Positions 26,886-37,570 of a stretch of DNA of 64,000 nt are shown here, piece by piece. The translations under genes were made by a program, and so were the position numbers. Each line of letters starts with the position of its first letter. Within the stretch, counting starts at the first letter, position 1. Source of the stretch: Kibdelosporangium aridum (GTDB lineage: Bacteria > Actinomycetota > Actinomycetes > Mycobacteriales > Pseudonocardiaceae); contig NZ_FWXV01000002.1 in assembly GCF_900176515.1 (NCBI RefSeq), positions 1,116,001-1,180,000 on the forward strand. Direction: 5' to 3'. A model generated the notes under the pieces. That model was given only the letters and a program-made list of their open reading frames with translations. It was not told where the DNA came from and searched no databases.

Positions 26886-28439
26886 TTGCACGGAACTGAC
26901 CTGCTCCTGCTGCTGGTGGGTTCGCTTGCGGTCGCCACGCTGGCGCGACGGCTGTCATGGTCGGCGCCGTTGCTCCTGGTCGCGGTCGGCCTCGCGGTGT
27001 CGTTCATCCCCGGTGTCCCGGCGTTCGAGCTGGATCCCGACCTGATCCTGCTGCTTGTGCTGCCGCCGCTGTTGTACTCGGCCGCGCTGGACAGCTCGTA
27101 CTTGAACATCAAGGCGAACCTGAAGCCGATCGGCCTGCTGTCGGTCGGCTTGGTGCTCGCCACGATGGCCGTTGTCGGCTTCGTGGCCCACTGGCTCATC
27201 CCCGGGCTGTCCCTGGCCGCCGCGTTCGTCCTCGGGGCTGTGGTGGCGCCGCCAGACGCCGTTGCGGCCGTCTCCATTGGACGCAGGTTGGGGTTGCCGC
27301 GCAGGACCATGACGATCCTGGCGGGCGAGAGCCTGGCGAACGACGCGAGCGCGCTGACGGCGTTCCGTGTCGCGGTCGCCGCGGCCACCGGTACGGCGGC
27401 CGTCTCGTTCGGCAACAGCGTGGTCGCGTTCCTGGTCAGCGCACTCGGCGGAATCGTGATCGGGTACGTCCTCGGTGTCGTCGTGCACTGGGTCCGAATG
27501 CGGATCGGCGACGGGGTTCTGGAAAGTGCCCTGGGCATGCTTGTCCCGTTCGGGACGTACCTGCTGGCCGAGTCTGTGCACGTGTCGGGTGTGCTGGCGG
27601 TGGTCGTCGCAGGCCTGTACCTCGGCCACAACTCGCCACGTGCGGGCTACGCGACCCGGCTGCAGGAGACCGCGGTATGGCGGTCGGCGGACGTGCTGCT
27701 CGAATCGCTGGTGTTCGCGCTGATCGGCTTGCAACTGCCGTCGGTGATCACGTCGCAGATCACCATGCACGTCGGGATGACCGCGGCGATCCTCTTGGTG
27801 GTCACCATCGTCATCCGGTTCGTCTGGGTGTTCCCTGCCACGTACCTGCCGAGATTCCTGTCCAAGAAGGTCCGGGCACGAGAACCGGATCCCGGTTGGC
27901 GCGGCGTGGTCGTGGTCTCGTGGGCCGGAATGCGGGGCGTGGTGTCACTGGCCGCCGCGGCGGCCATCCCGCCGTCGATGCCCGGCCGGGACATGGTCTT
28001 GTTCTGCGCGTTCGTGATCACTGTCGGCACACTGTTGTTGCAGGGCCTGACATTGCCGATGCTGATCAAGAAGCTCGGCGTCCGCGGCGATGAGCAGCAG
28101 AGCGACAACCTAGCCGAGGCGCAGGTCCAGCACCGCGCCGCCGAGGTGTCGGTGACCCGATTGGACGAAGCGATCGCGCAGCAAGCGGCCCCCGAGTACA
28201 TCGTGGACCGACTGCGCAACATCGCCGAGATGCGCGGCAACGCGGCGTGGGAAAGGCTTGGCCGCCAAGAGACCGAGAGCCCCGCCGCGGCGCACCGCAG
28301 GCTGCGCCGGGTGATGCTGGAGGCCGAGCGGGAGGTCTTCGTCGCCGCTCGTGACGCACGCGAGATCGACGACGAAGTCCTCCGGCGGGTGTTGCGGGAG
28401 CTGGACCTGGAGGAGGCTCGCCTCTCCCGGGACGAGTAG
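26886..28439 (+). CDS. Na+/H+ antiporter (CPA1 family)
   Basis: The protein has 12 or so membrane helices and CPA1 motifs: APLLLVAVGLAVSFIPG, ALDSSYLNIKANLKPIG, AVVAPPDAVAA and the conserved GESLANDASALTAF. A charged cytoplasmic C-terminal helical region follows from about residue 400. It should exchange Na+ for H+ across the membrane. The TTG at 26886 with GGGGGTGAG upstream is preferred; ATG at 26865 is possible. Only about 50 bp separate it from the divergent UBP zinc finger gene. Confidence 0.9.
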   Translation: MHGTDLLLLLVGSLAVATLARRLSWSAPLLLVAVGLAVSFIPGVPAFELDPDLILLLVLPPLLYSAALDSSYLNIKANLKPIGLLSVGLVLATMAVVGFVAHWLIPGLSLAAAFVLGAVVAPPDAVAAVSIGRRLGLPRRTMTILAGESLANDASALTAFRVAVAAATGTAAVSFGNSVVAFLVSALGGIVIGYVLGVVVHWVRMRIGDGVLESALGMLVPFGTYLLAESVHVSGVLAVVVAGLYLGHNSPRAGYATRLQETAVWRSADVLLESLVFALIGLQLPSVITSQITMHVGMTAAILLVVTIVIRFVWVFPATYLPRFLSKKVRAREPDPGWRGVVVVSWAGMRGVVSLAAAAAIPPSMPGRDMVLFCAFVITVGTLLLQGLTLPMLIKKLGVRGDEQQSDNLAEAQVQHRAAEVSVTRLDEAIAQQAAPEYIVDRLRNIAEMRGNAAWERLGRQETESPAAAHRRLRRVMLEAEREVFVAARDAREIDDEVLRRVLRELDLEEARLSRDE

Positions 28440-28477
28440 GCCAGCTCCGGCCGCGCCCGGATGGTTGGCCTGCCTTG

Positions 28478-29815
<1,338 letters not shown>

Positions 29816-29833
29816 TTAGACCAGGAGCTCAGC

Positions 29834-30514
29834 GTGGGTGCACTCGTACTGGCCTGCGGCGATTCCGCCGAACACGGTCGGTTGACGTCGTTGACCGAGC
29901 GTGATGACGTCGAGGTGCGGTCGATACCGGCGAAACCCGGGCGCCCGGACGTGGATCCCCTGCTCGCGGGCCTTTCCGAGCGCCGGTTGGTGGTCGTGGG
30001 CACCGACGCGGACCTCGCCGCGGTCGTGCTGAGAATGTTGCGCAAAGAACTCGTCGATTCGGTCACTGTCGGGTTCGTGCCAGTCGGCGACTCGCCGGTC
30101 GCGGACCTGTGGAACCTGCCGTCGGACACCGGCAAGGCACTGGAAGTCGCGCTGCGCGGCGATGTCGACCCCATCCCGCTGCTGCGCGACGACGCCGGAG
30201 GCGTGCTCGTCGGACTTGGCAAGATCGGGCCGACCCGCGGCGTCGGCTACTGCGACGACACGACCGCGCTGCGCGGTGGCGTCAGTGGGATCGAGGTCAC
30301 GCCCGACCCGACCGGCCGCAATGGCCTCGTGGTTCGCGTGATCCGCCGAGGCTTGCTCGGCAAGCGCGTCAGCGAGTTCCGGGGCCGTGCGTTCCAACTC
30401 GGCAGCCTGCCCGTGACCCCGATCAAGGACGGCGTCACGCATCCACGGCAGACGCAACGCTGGACCTGGTACCGGCACACCTCGGACCTGCGAGTGGCCC
30501 GCGGCGTGGTCTAA
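29834..30514 (+). CDS. Diacylglycerol-kinase-like conserved protein
   Basis: This 226-aa soluble protein starts at a GTG with AGGAGC six bases upstream. The segment LVVVGTDADLAAVVLRML followed by VTVGFVPVGDSPVADLWNLP resembles the GGDGT and PLGTGN(D) loops of diacylglycerol/lipid kinases, but the glycine-rich signature is lost. A related hypothetical gene lies beside purA in mycobacteria (Rv0358 from memory). It may be a non-catalytic relative of lipid kinases. It diverges from purA. Confidence 0.6.
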   Translation: MGALVLACGDSAEHGRLTSLTERDDVEVRSIPAKPGRPDVDPLLAGLSERRLVVVGTDADLAAVVLRMLRKELVDSVTVGFVPVGDSPVADLWNLPSDTGKALEVALRGDVDPIPLLRDDAGGVLVGLGKIGPTRGVGYCDDTTALRGGVSGIEVTPDPTGRNGLVVRVIRRGLLGKRVSEFRGRAFQLGSLPVTPIKDGVTHPRQTQRWTWYRHTSDLRVARGVV

Positions 30515-30665
30515 CTGGGAAAGACGGCAATCATTGGGTCCCGCACCATGATCGTGCAGGTGACCGAGTCTGAGTTACGGCATCAGTAGTACGGGTGTCA
30601 CCCAAAGGTATTGATCACGACATCTCTGTAGTTCACGGTCGAGTGACCTGAGACACGGAGGTGAC

Positions 30666-31292
30666 ATGATCGCCAAAAATGCCTTACGGACCCTGCTGCT
30701 CGTCGTCGCCCTGCTCCTCGGAATGGTCGTGGTGGCGTCGGCGACACCGCCAGGCATTCCCAGTGCAACCACTGCCCGGACGCAGTTGAACAGCTTGACA
30801 GTGGCTGCCGACGGACCGTCGACCGGCTACAGCCGCGACCTCTTTCCGCACTGGTCCACCGTTTCCGGCGCCTGCAACACCAGAGAGCAGGTACTGAAGC
30901 GGGACGGCACGAACGTCGTCGTCGACTCGTCGTGCGCCGCCACATCGGGCCGTTGGTACAGCCCGTACGACGGCGCCACATGGTCGGTCGCGTCGGACGT
31001 CGACATCGACCACATCATCCCGCTCTCCAACGCGTGGAAGACCGGCGCGAACTCGTGGACGACGTCGAAGCGTCAGCAGTTCGCCAACGACCTGTCCGGC
31101 CCGCAGCTGATCGCGGTGACCGACAACGTCAACCAAGCCAAAGGTGACCAGACGCCCGCCACGTGGAAGCCACCGCTCACGTCCTACCACTGCACGTACG
31201 CGCGCATGTGGATCGGCTCGAAGTACAAGTGGGGACTGAGGGTGAACTCCGCGGAGAAGTCCGCGTTGAGCTCGATGCTCAACAGCTGCTAG
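30666..31292 (+). CDS. Secreted HNH family nuclease (DUF1524/GmrSD type)
   Basis: The 208-aa exported protein has a signal peptide (hydrophobic core, cleavage near SATPP) and the extracellular HNH nuclease signature DVDIDHIIPLSNAWKTGA (Asp115-His116) with the downstream QRQFANDLSG-like region, AKGDQTPATWKPP and several Cys. It should digest nucleic acids outside the cell. GGAGGTGAC precedes the ATG. Its stop codon overlaps the stop of the convergent DUF3151 gene by four bases. Confidence 0.92.
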   Translation: MIAKNALRTLLLVVALLLGMVVVASATPPGIPSATTARTQLNSLTVAADGPSTGYSRDLFPHWSTVSGACNTREQVLKRDGTNVVVDSSCAATSGRWYSPYDGATWSVASDVDIDHIIPLSNAWKTGANSWTTSKRQQFANDLSGPQLIAVTDNVNQAKGDQTPATWKPPLTSYHCTYARMWIGSKYKWGLRVNSAEKSALSSMLNSC

Positions 31293-31687
31293 ATCCCGGG
31301 CGCGGCCGGGTCGGAGTCCTCGAGGAACTTCTTGACCCGGTCGTACTCCTCGGTCTCACCGATGGCGTTGGCGGCCTTGCCCAAGGCTGCCAACGCCCGC
31401 AGGAAACCCTGGTTCGGCCGGTGGCTCCACGGGACCGGGCCGAAGCCCTTCCAGCCGTTGCGCCGCAACTGATCCAGGCCACGGTGGTAGCCGGTGCGGG
31501 CGTAGGCGTACGCCGCGACGTGCTCGCCCTTGCCGAGAGCCTGCTCCGCGAGAACAGCCCAGGCTTCACTGAAGTCCGGCCACTGCGCGGCGACCTCGGC
31601 GGGGTCTTTCCCTGACTCGATGGCTGCTTGCTGCTCGGCACGCTCGGGCAGCAACGTCGGTTCTGGGCCAAGCAGGTTGTTCTGCAT
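31289..31687 (-). CDS. DUF3151 family protein
   Basis: This 132-aa actinobacteria-specific protein starts MQNNLLGPEPTLLP and contains AAYAYARTGYHRGLDQLRRNGWKG and PVPWSHRPNQGFLRALA, the conserved DUF3151 blocks. It is TPR-like and helical. A homologue lies near fba and purA in mycobacteria, consistent with the gene order here. Function unknown. Confidence 0.88.
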   Translation of the reverse strand: MQNNLLGPEPTLLPERAEQQAAIESGKDPAEVAAQWPDFSEAWAVLAEQALGKGEHVAAYAYARTGYHRGLDQLRRNGWKGFGPVPWSHRPNQGFLRALAALGKAANAIGETEEYDRVKKFLEDSDPAAPGI

Positions 31688-31932
31688 GACCCCATCCAAT
31701 CAGCTCAGCACACTCGCTATCGCGCCAAGGGTGGCGAGTGCGAGACAAGCGAGGACCACGACGGCTACTACGCGTTTCGGCATCACGCCGAGGAGCGTGG
31801 TGGTGGGTGGGCTTTCTGGGCAACGGGGTTCACCCGATCGATCGGGTGGTTGTGGTGGGGGCTCTTGGGTTGCTTCGGCGCGCTTGGCCCACTGCGGCGC
31901 GCGCTGTGGTCACCTCGGCGCGCTCCTGTGAC

Positions 31933-32057
31933 TGGTCGGCGCGATTTGGTGTGGAGCCTCTGCGCCGCAAAAGGCAGGGAAAGCGGGCAGGACCTGCGGC
32001 CCTGCCCCGCCGACAAGCTTATTTGCGGCGCCACTCCACACAAAATCGCGCCGACTA
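31933..32057. repeat. Imperfect inverted repeat, about 37-bp arms
   Basis: The left arm (31933-31972) and right arm (32022-32057) share GTCGGCGCGATTT, GTGTGGAG and GCGCCGCAAA as reverse complements with a few mismatches. The centre (31985-32010) is a further imperfect GGGCAGG/CCTGCCC stem. Confidence 0.65.
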
Positions 32058-32102
32058 CCACTTTTGGCGCGCCTCTTCGTGCTCCGGGCGCGCCTTCACT
32101 GT

Positions 32103-32136
32103 GCTTTTGGGGCACGCCTTGTTGGGCCCCAAAAGC
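32103..32136. repeat. Perfect 11-bp hairpin
   Basis: GCTTTTGGGGC (32103-32113) pairs with GCCCCAAAAGC (32126-32136) across a 12-nt loop. It could form a stem on either strand; it lies between convergent DUF3151 and fba transcripts' upstream/downstream ends. Confidence 0.6.
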
Positions 32137-32205
32137 AAATCGCGCCCATACCTTCGCTTGGTGCCGCGCCCCTTTGTGTAGCCGGTGCGGTGCCCTTCCA
32201 CAGAA

Positions 32206-32234
32206 GAAGCCCGCACCGGGACGGCGCGGGCTTC
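32206..32234 (-). terminator. Hairpin terminator of fba
   Basis: A perfect 9-bp stem GAAGCCCGC / GCGGGCTTC with an 11-nt loop lies about 18 bases beyond the fba stop codon. Confidence 0.75.
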
Positions 32235-32251
32235 ATTCGTGGTGCTGGTGT

Positions 32252-33286
<1,035 letters not shown>

Positions 33287-33351
33287 CGGTCTGGTCCTCC
33301 TCGGGCTGGGATGCCTTTGCAGCCGAATCCTACGAGGCGTTAACTGGCTGC

Positions 33352-33636
33352 ATGGCGATAGCACGGTGGAATGGAACTGTCATAGCGGAGAGTGACAACA
33401 CTGTGGTCGTGGAGGGGAACCACTACTTCCCGATCGATTCAGTGAATCAGCAGTACCTCAAGCCTTCCGAGACCACGTCGGTCTGCCATTGGAAGGGCAC
33501 CGCCAGCTACTACACGTTGTCGGTCGACGGCCAGGAGAACCCGGACGCCGCGTGGTACTACACCGAGCCGTTCGAGGCCGCGGCGCAGATCAAGGACCAC
33601 GTCGCGTTCTGGAAGGGCGTCGACGTCACCCCTTAG
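33352..33636 (+). CDS. DUF427 protein
   Basis: This 94-aa protein begins MAIARWNGTVIAESDNTVVVEGNHYFP and contains SETTSVCHWKGTASYY with DAAWYYTEP, the compact beta fold of DUF427. The residue pattern (Cys-His-Trp-Lys-Gly) is family-diagnostic. Function is unknown. The ATG at 33352 is used because longer frames overlap the promoter of divergent fba. Confidence 0.88.
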   Translation: MAIARWNGTVIAESDNTVVVEGNHYFPIDSVNQQYLKPSETTSVCHWKGTASYYTLSVDGQENPDAAWYYTEPFEAAAQIKDHVAFWKGVDVTP

Positions 33637-33730
33637 GCTGACTCAAGTCGATCTCCCGCACTGCCGAGCGAGTCACTGAGGGTGTCTAGGTCGCTCGATC
33701 GGCTGACCAGGGCGTCTGACCCGTCTGGCA

Positions 33731-34780
33731 GTGTCGGGAGAGCCGGCCCAGGACGTAGATTTCTGGCCCGTGACCGCCCTGTATAACGAAACGATCACCG
33801 GCGGTCCGGTCTCCTTCGCCGCGGCGGAGGACTTCCTGCGGATGTTCCACGACGCACATCCCGAGGCGGGCGCTGTGCGCCACCGGCTGGCCGAGGTGCG
33901 CGCGGAGATCGCGGAGACCGGCACCTACCGGCACACCCATCAGGAGCTTTGCTACGGCGCCCGGGTCGCGCTGCGGGACAGCGGCTGGTGCACCAGCGGC
34001 CTGCCATGGCGCCGGCTGAAAGTCCGCGACCTGCGCGGCATCCACAAGGCTTCGGCCGTCGCGGCCCAGTGCTTCGAGCACCTCAGGCTGGCCACGAACG
34101 GCGGCAAGATCCAGCCACTCGTCACGGTGTTCGCGCCGGACCGCCCCGACGCGCCCGGGCCGCGGATCTGGAACGCCCAGTTGGTCAGCTACGCCGGATA
34201 TCCGGACATGGGCGACGCGCGCAACGCCGACTTCACCGAGTCCATCGAGGCCTTGGGCTGGCAGCCGCCCGCCGTGCGGACCGCGTTCGACCACCTGCCC
34301 CTGGTCGTCAGCACGGGCCTGCAGGACCCTCAGCTGTTCAAGATCCCGCGCGAGGTCGTCTACGAGGTCCCGCTGACTCACCCGGACCTGCCGTGGTTCG
34401 CGGACTTAGGACTGCGCTGGCCTGCCGTGCCCGTGATCACGAACATGCGCCTGCGGATCGGCGGGATCGACTATCCGGCGGCGCCCTTCAACACCTGGTT
34501 CGTCGGGACCGACATCGGCACGCGAAGCCTGGCCGACGAGTCCGCGTACGCCATGCTCCAGCCGGTCGCCATCCAGCTCGGCCTGGACACGTCGACCGAC
34601 CGGACACTGTGGCGTGATCGCGCGACGCTGGAGTTGAACCGGGCGGTGCTGCATTCGTTCGACACCGCCCGGGTCACGATCACCGACCACTACGCCGAAA
34701 CTCAGCACCGGCTCGCATGGCTGCGCTCACGGCGCAACCGCGGCGACCGGCCCGCGTTCCGGCCGCACAAATCACGTTAG
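33731..34780 (+). CDS. Divergent nitric oxide synthase oxygenase-like haem protein
   Basis: The 349-aa protein aligns along its length with bacterial NOS oxygenase domains: TGTYRHTHQELCYGARVAL, ATNGGKIQPLVTVFAP, IWNAQLVSYAGY, LGWQP, EVPLTHPDLPWFADL, PAAPFNTWFVGTDIGTRSLADE and LELNRAVLHSF. Cys87 (GWCTSG) takes the place of the haem-thiolate Cys. Two things are odd. The arginine-binding Glu is Asp261 (GTDIG for GTEIG), and the tail after ITDHYAETQ lacks the block with the pterin-stacking tryptophan and closing Tyr. The usual CIGR is CTSGL. Haem binding seems likely; ordinary NO synthesis is doubtful. It stands alone, overlapping the next gene's stop by 9 bp. Confidence 0.82.
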   Translation: MSGEPAQDVDFWPVTALYNETITGGPVSFAAAEDFLRMFHDAHPEAGAVRHRLAEVRAEIAETGTYRHTHQELCYGARVALRDSGWCTSGLPWRRLKVRDLRGIHKASAVAAQCFEHLRLATNGGKIQPLVTVFAPDRPDAPGPRIWNAQLVSYAGYPDMGDARNADFTESIEALGWQPPAVRTAFDHLPLVVSTGLQDPQLFKIPREVVYEVPLTHPDLPWFADLGLRWPAVPVITNMRLRIGGIDYPAAPFNTWFVGTDIGTRSLADESAYAMLQPVAIQLGLDTSTDRTLWRDRATLELNRAVLHSFDTARVTITDHYAETQHRLAWLRSRRNRGDRPAFRPHKSR

Positions 34781-35599
34781 GGCGTTGCCCAAGGTGCGGA
34801 ATGCTTCCGCGTCAAGGCCACCGTCAGCCGTGAGGACCTGGATGTTGACGTGGTCCGCGCCCGCCTCGTGGTGCTGAGCGACCGTGGCGACGATGTTGTC
34901 GACGCCCTGCGGGATCAACGCGCCGATCAGCCGGTCGCTGCCGCCGTCGGCGAAGTCCTCCTCGGTGAACCCCAGGCGCAGCAAGTTGTTGGTGTAGTTG
35001 GTGAGCTGCAGGTAGAGGCTCGTGTACTTGCGGATGATCTGGTCCGCGACCGCACGGTCCGATTCGAGCACGACCGCGATCTCGGGTGCGAGAAGCGGCC
35101 CGTCGCCAAGTGTCTTGCGCGCCTGCCTGGTGTGCTCGACCGGGACGAAGTACGGGTGTGCGCCCGCGGTGCGCTCGGCTGAGAGCGTCAACACCTTGGG
35201 CCCCAACGCAGCCAGCGCACGACCGGAGGCGGGCACACCGGCGGCGTCCAGCTCGTCCAAATAGGACACGAGCTTGGTGTACGGCTTCTCGTACTGGGTG
35301 TCGAAAAGCTTGTGGCCCGCGCCGACACCGAGCAGGAACCGGCCGGGGTGCTTGGCCTCGACGCGCTTGTAGGACTGGGCGACCTCCGCAGCCTCGGTCG
35401 CCCAGACGTTCACGATCCCGGTCGCGACCTTCAGCGTGCTCGTCGAGTCCAGCACCGCCTCCGCGATCCGCAGGTCGCCTGCGGGCGAGGCACCCAGCCA
35501 GAGCGCGCCGAACCCGAGCTCCTCGAGTTCGCGGGCCAGTTCGGGCTGGTCCGCCCACAGGGGCGCCCCGCTCCAGATGCCGACCTTGCCAAGATCCAT
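34772..35599 (-). CDS. LLM class F420-dependent oxidoreductase
   Basis: The 275-aa protein has the luciferase-like (TIM-barrel) pattern: GIWSGAPLWADQPELARELEELGFGALWLG, then VATGIVNVWATEAAEVAQSYKRVEAKHPGRFLLGVGAGH and a C-terminal VDNIVATVAQHHEAGADHVNIQVL. Such enzymes use cofactor F420 (or FMN) to oxidise or reduce varied substrates. Substrate unknown. It is convergent with the NOS-like gene and diverges from the aldo/keto reductase gene, 57 bp apart. Confidence 0.88.
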   Translation of the reverse strand: MDLGKVGIWSGAPLWADQPELARELEELGFGALWLGASPAGDLRIAEAVLDSTSTLKVATGIVNVWATEAAEVAQSYKRVEAKHPGRFLLGVGAGHKLFDTQYEKPYTKLVSYLDELDAAGVPASGRALAALGPKVLTLSAERTAGAHPYFVPVEHTRQARKTLGDGPLLAPEIAVVLESDRAVADQIIRKYTSLYLQLTNYTNNLLRLGFTEEDFADGGSDRLIGALIPQGVDNIVATVAQHHEAGADHVNIQVLTADGGLDAEAFRTLGNALT

Positions 35600-35656
35600 G
35601 TCCCAGTCCTCCGATACGCGCTGCGATCCCCCTCAACGAAGAGATACGTTCGAAGG

Positions 35657-36595
35657 ATGGCGAACATTCCCGGAACCGAGCTCGATGTCTATCCGCTCAA
35701 CCTTGGCACGAACATTTTCGGTTACACAGCGGACAAAGCGGCCTCGTTCGAGATCATGGACCGCTACGCCGAGGCCGGCGGGAACTTCATCGACACCGCG
35801 GACAGCTATTCCGTCTGGGCGCCGGGCAACGTGGGTGGCGAGTCCGAGACGATCATCGGCCAGTGGCTGTCACAGCGGGGCAACCGCGACGACATCGTGA
35901 TCGCCACGAAGGTCGGTGCGCTCCCGGAGCTCAAGGGCTTGTCCGCGAAAACGGTCAAGGCCGCGGCCGAGGCGTCGCTCAACCGGCTGGGGACCGACCG
36001 GATCGACCTGTACTGGGCGCACTTCGACCAGCCGGAGATCCCGGTCGAGGAAACCCTTGGTGCGTTCACGGATCTGGTGCGAGAAGGCAAAGTCCGGTAC
36101 GTCGGCGCGTCGAACCTGAGCGGTGAACGGATCACGCAGTCGCTGGCAGCGTCCGATAGGGACGGTTTGGCCCGGTATGTGGCGTTGCAGCCGAAGTACA
36201 ACCTGATGGACCGCAAGGACTACGAGTCCGAGTACGCGCCGATCGCGGCCAAAGAGAACCTGGCCGTGTTCCCGTATTACGGCCTGGCGCGAGGATTCCT
36301 CACGGGCAAGTACCGCGGCAGGGAAGGCGACGGCGGCGACAGCCACCGCGCGAGTTCCGCGTCGGCCTACTACGACGAGCGCGGCCAGCGGGTGCTCGCC
36401 GTGTTGGACGACATCTCGGCCGCGCACGACGTGCCGGTGGCCAGCGTGGCGTTGGCGTGGCTGCGGCAGCAGCCGAATGTCGTCGCACCGATCGCGAGCG
36501 CCCGTAAGCCCGAGCAGTTGCCTGCGCTGATCCAGTCCGTGACGCTCGAACTCAGCCCCGATGAGCTGGCGAAGCTGACCGAAGCCTCTTCCTGA
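35657..36595 (+). CDS. Aldo/keto reductase
   Basis: This 312-aa enzyme has the catalytic tetrad context: NFIDTADSYSVW (Asp and Tyr), TKVGA (Lys) and the His in DLYWAHFDQPEIP, plus a C-terminal NADPH-binding PIASARKPEQL. It should reduce an aldehyde or ketone using NADPH. The ATG at 35657 follows GAAGG; longer frames overlap the divergent oxidoreductase. Length fits the family. Confidence 0.93.
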   Translation: MANIPGTELDVYPLNLGTNIFGYTADKAASFEIMDRYAEAGGNFIDTADSYSVWAPGNVGGESETIIGQWLSQRGNRDDIVIATKVGALPELKGLSAKTVKAAAEASLNRLGTDRIDLYWAHFDQPEIPVEETLGAFTDLVREGKVRYVGASNLSGERITQSLAASDRDGLARYVALQPKYNLMDRKDYESEYAPIAAKENLAVFPYYGLARGFLTGKYRGREGDGGDSHRASSASAYYDERGQRVLAVLDDISAAHDVPVASVALAWLRQQPNVVAPIASARKPEQLPALIQSVTLELSPDELAKLTEASS

Positions 36596-36600
36596 CTACC

Positions 36601-36625
36601 AGTAGCTTACCAAGAGTAGGTTACT
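36601..36625. promoter_or_regulatory. Palindromic operator-like site
   Basis: AGTAGCTTAC and GTAGGTTACT form an inverted repeat (8 of 10 positions) with a 5-bp spacer, 40 bp upstream of the SDR start. The shape fits a TetR-type operator, but the regulator is unknown. Confidence 0.45.
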
Positions 36626-36664
36626 GTACGGTCAGGTCGTCGGACCGAGGTGAGGAGGCCCCCA

Positions 36665-37561
36665 GTGCGCACCGTTCGAGGCAAAGTCGTCCTGATCACT
36701 GGGGCCGCCCGCGGCATCGGCGCGGGTGTGGCCAAGCGCCTTGCCCAGCAGGGCGCCAAGGTCGCGTTGGTCGGCTTGGAGCCCGACGAGCTCAAGCGGG
36801 TCGCCGCGGACTGCGGCCCGGACGCCGCGTTCTGGGAAGCGGACGTGACCAGCTGGGACGCCTTGGAGAAGACCGTCGACGAGGTGGTGGCGCACTTCGG
36901 CGGGATCGACGTCCTGGTGGCCAACGCGGGTATCGCGGCGACCGGTTTCGCCCGGTCGATCGACCGGGCCGCGTTCGAGCGGGTGATCGAGGTCGACCTG
37001 CTCGGCGTCTGGCGCACGACCCGTGTCTGCCTGCCGCACCTGATCGACCGGCGTGGCTACGCGCTGCTGGTCTCGTCGGCCGCGGCGATCATGCACATTC
37101 CCGGCAACGCGGCGTACAGCGCGGCGAAGGCCGGTGTCGAGGCGTTCGCCAACAGCCTGCGCGCGGAGGTCAAACACCTCGGCATGGACGTCGGCGTGGC
37201 GCACCCGACCTGGATCGCCACGGACATGGTCAACAGTGCCGACAAGCACCCGGTCTTCGGTGCGATGCGGGCGAGCGCACCGGGCCTCGCGGGCAAGACG
37301 TACCCGCTGTCGGTGGCGGTCGACCTGATCAGCGAAGGCATCGCCAAGCGGTCCCGTGCGATCCACGTGCCTGGCTGGGTCGGCGCGATCAAGCTGATCC
37401 GGGCCCTGCTCCCGCGCCTGGTCGAACTGTCGACCAGGAGCCTGATCCCGGCGGCGGACAAGGCCGCGGTCGAGGACATCGCCAAGCGGGGCAGCCAGGA
37501 GGCCAGCATTGTCGGCCCTGGCGCGCGGGCGGATCTGGACGCCGCCCAGAAAAGGGCTTAG
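36665..37561 (+). CDS. Short-chain dehydrogenase/reductase
   Basis: The 298-aa SDR has the Rossmann motif GAARGIGAGVAKRL, NAGIAATG, Ser in LVSSAAAI and the catalytic AYSAAKAG. The C-terminal extension (about 240-298) is longer than in minimal SDRs and is basic/hydrophobic. The GTG at 36665 has GAGGAGG six bases upstream. A palindromic operator-like site lies just upstream. Substrate unknown. Confidence 0.92.
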   Translation: MRTVRGKVVLITGAARGIGAGVAKRLAQQGAKVALVGLEPDELKRVAADCGPDAAFWEADVTSWDALEKTVDEVVAHFGGIDVLVANAGIAATGFARSIDRAAFERVIEVDLLGVWRTTRVCLPHLIDRRGYALLVSSAAAIMHIPGNAAYSAAKAGVEAFANSLRAEVKHLGMDVGVAHPTWIATDMVNSADKHPVFGAMRASAPGLAGKTYPLSVAVDLISEGIAKRSRAIHVPGWVGAIKLIRALLPRLVELSTRSLIPAADKAAVEDIAKRGSQEASIVGPGARADLDAAQKRA

Positions 37562-37570
37562 ATCAAGAGC

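Larger units (their letters stand above)
31688..32251. other. 550-bp inverted-repeat-rich intergenic region
   Basis: No plausible gene was found. The stretch contains many GGCGCGCC-like and CTTTTGGGGC-like words: imperfect inverted repeat arms at 31933-31972 and 32022-32057, and a perfect 11-bp hairpin at 32103-32136. It lies between the DUF3151 gene start and the fba terminator. Confidence 0.55.
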
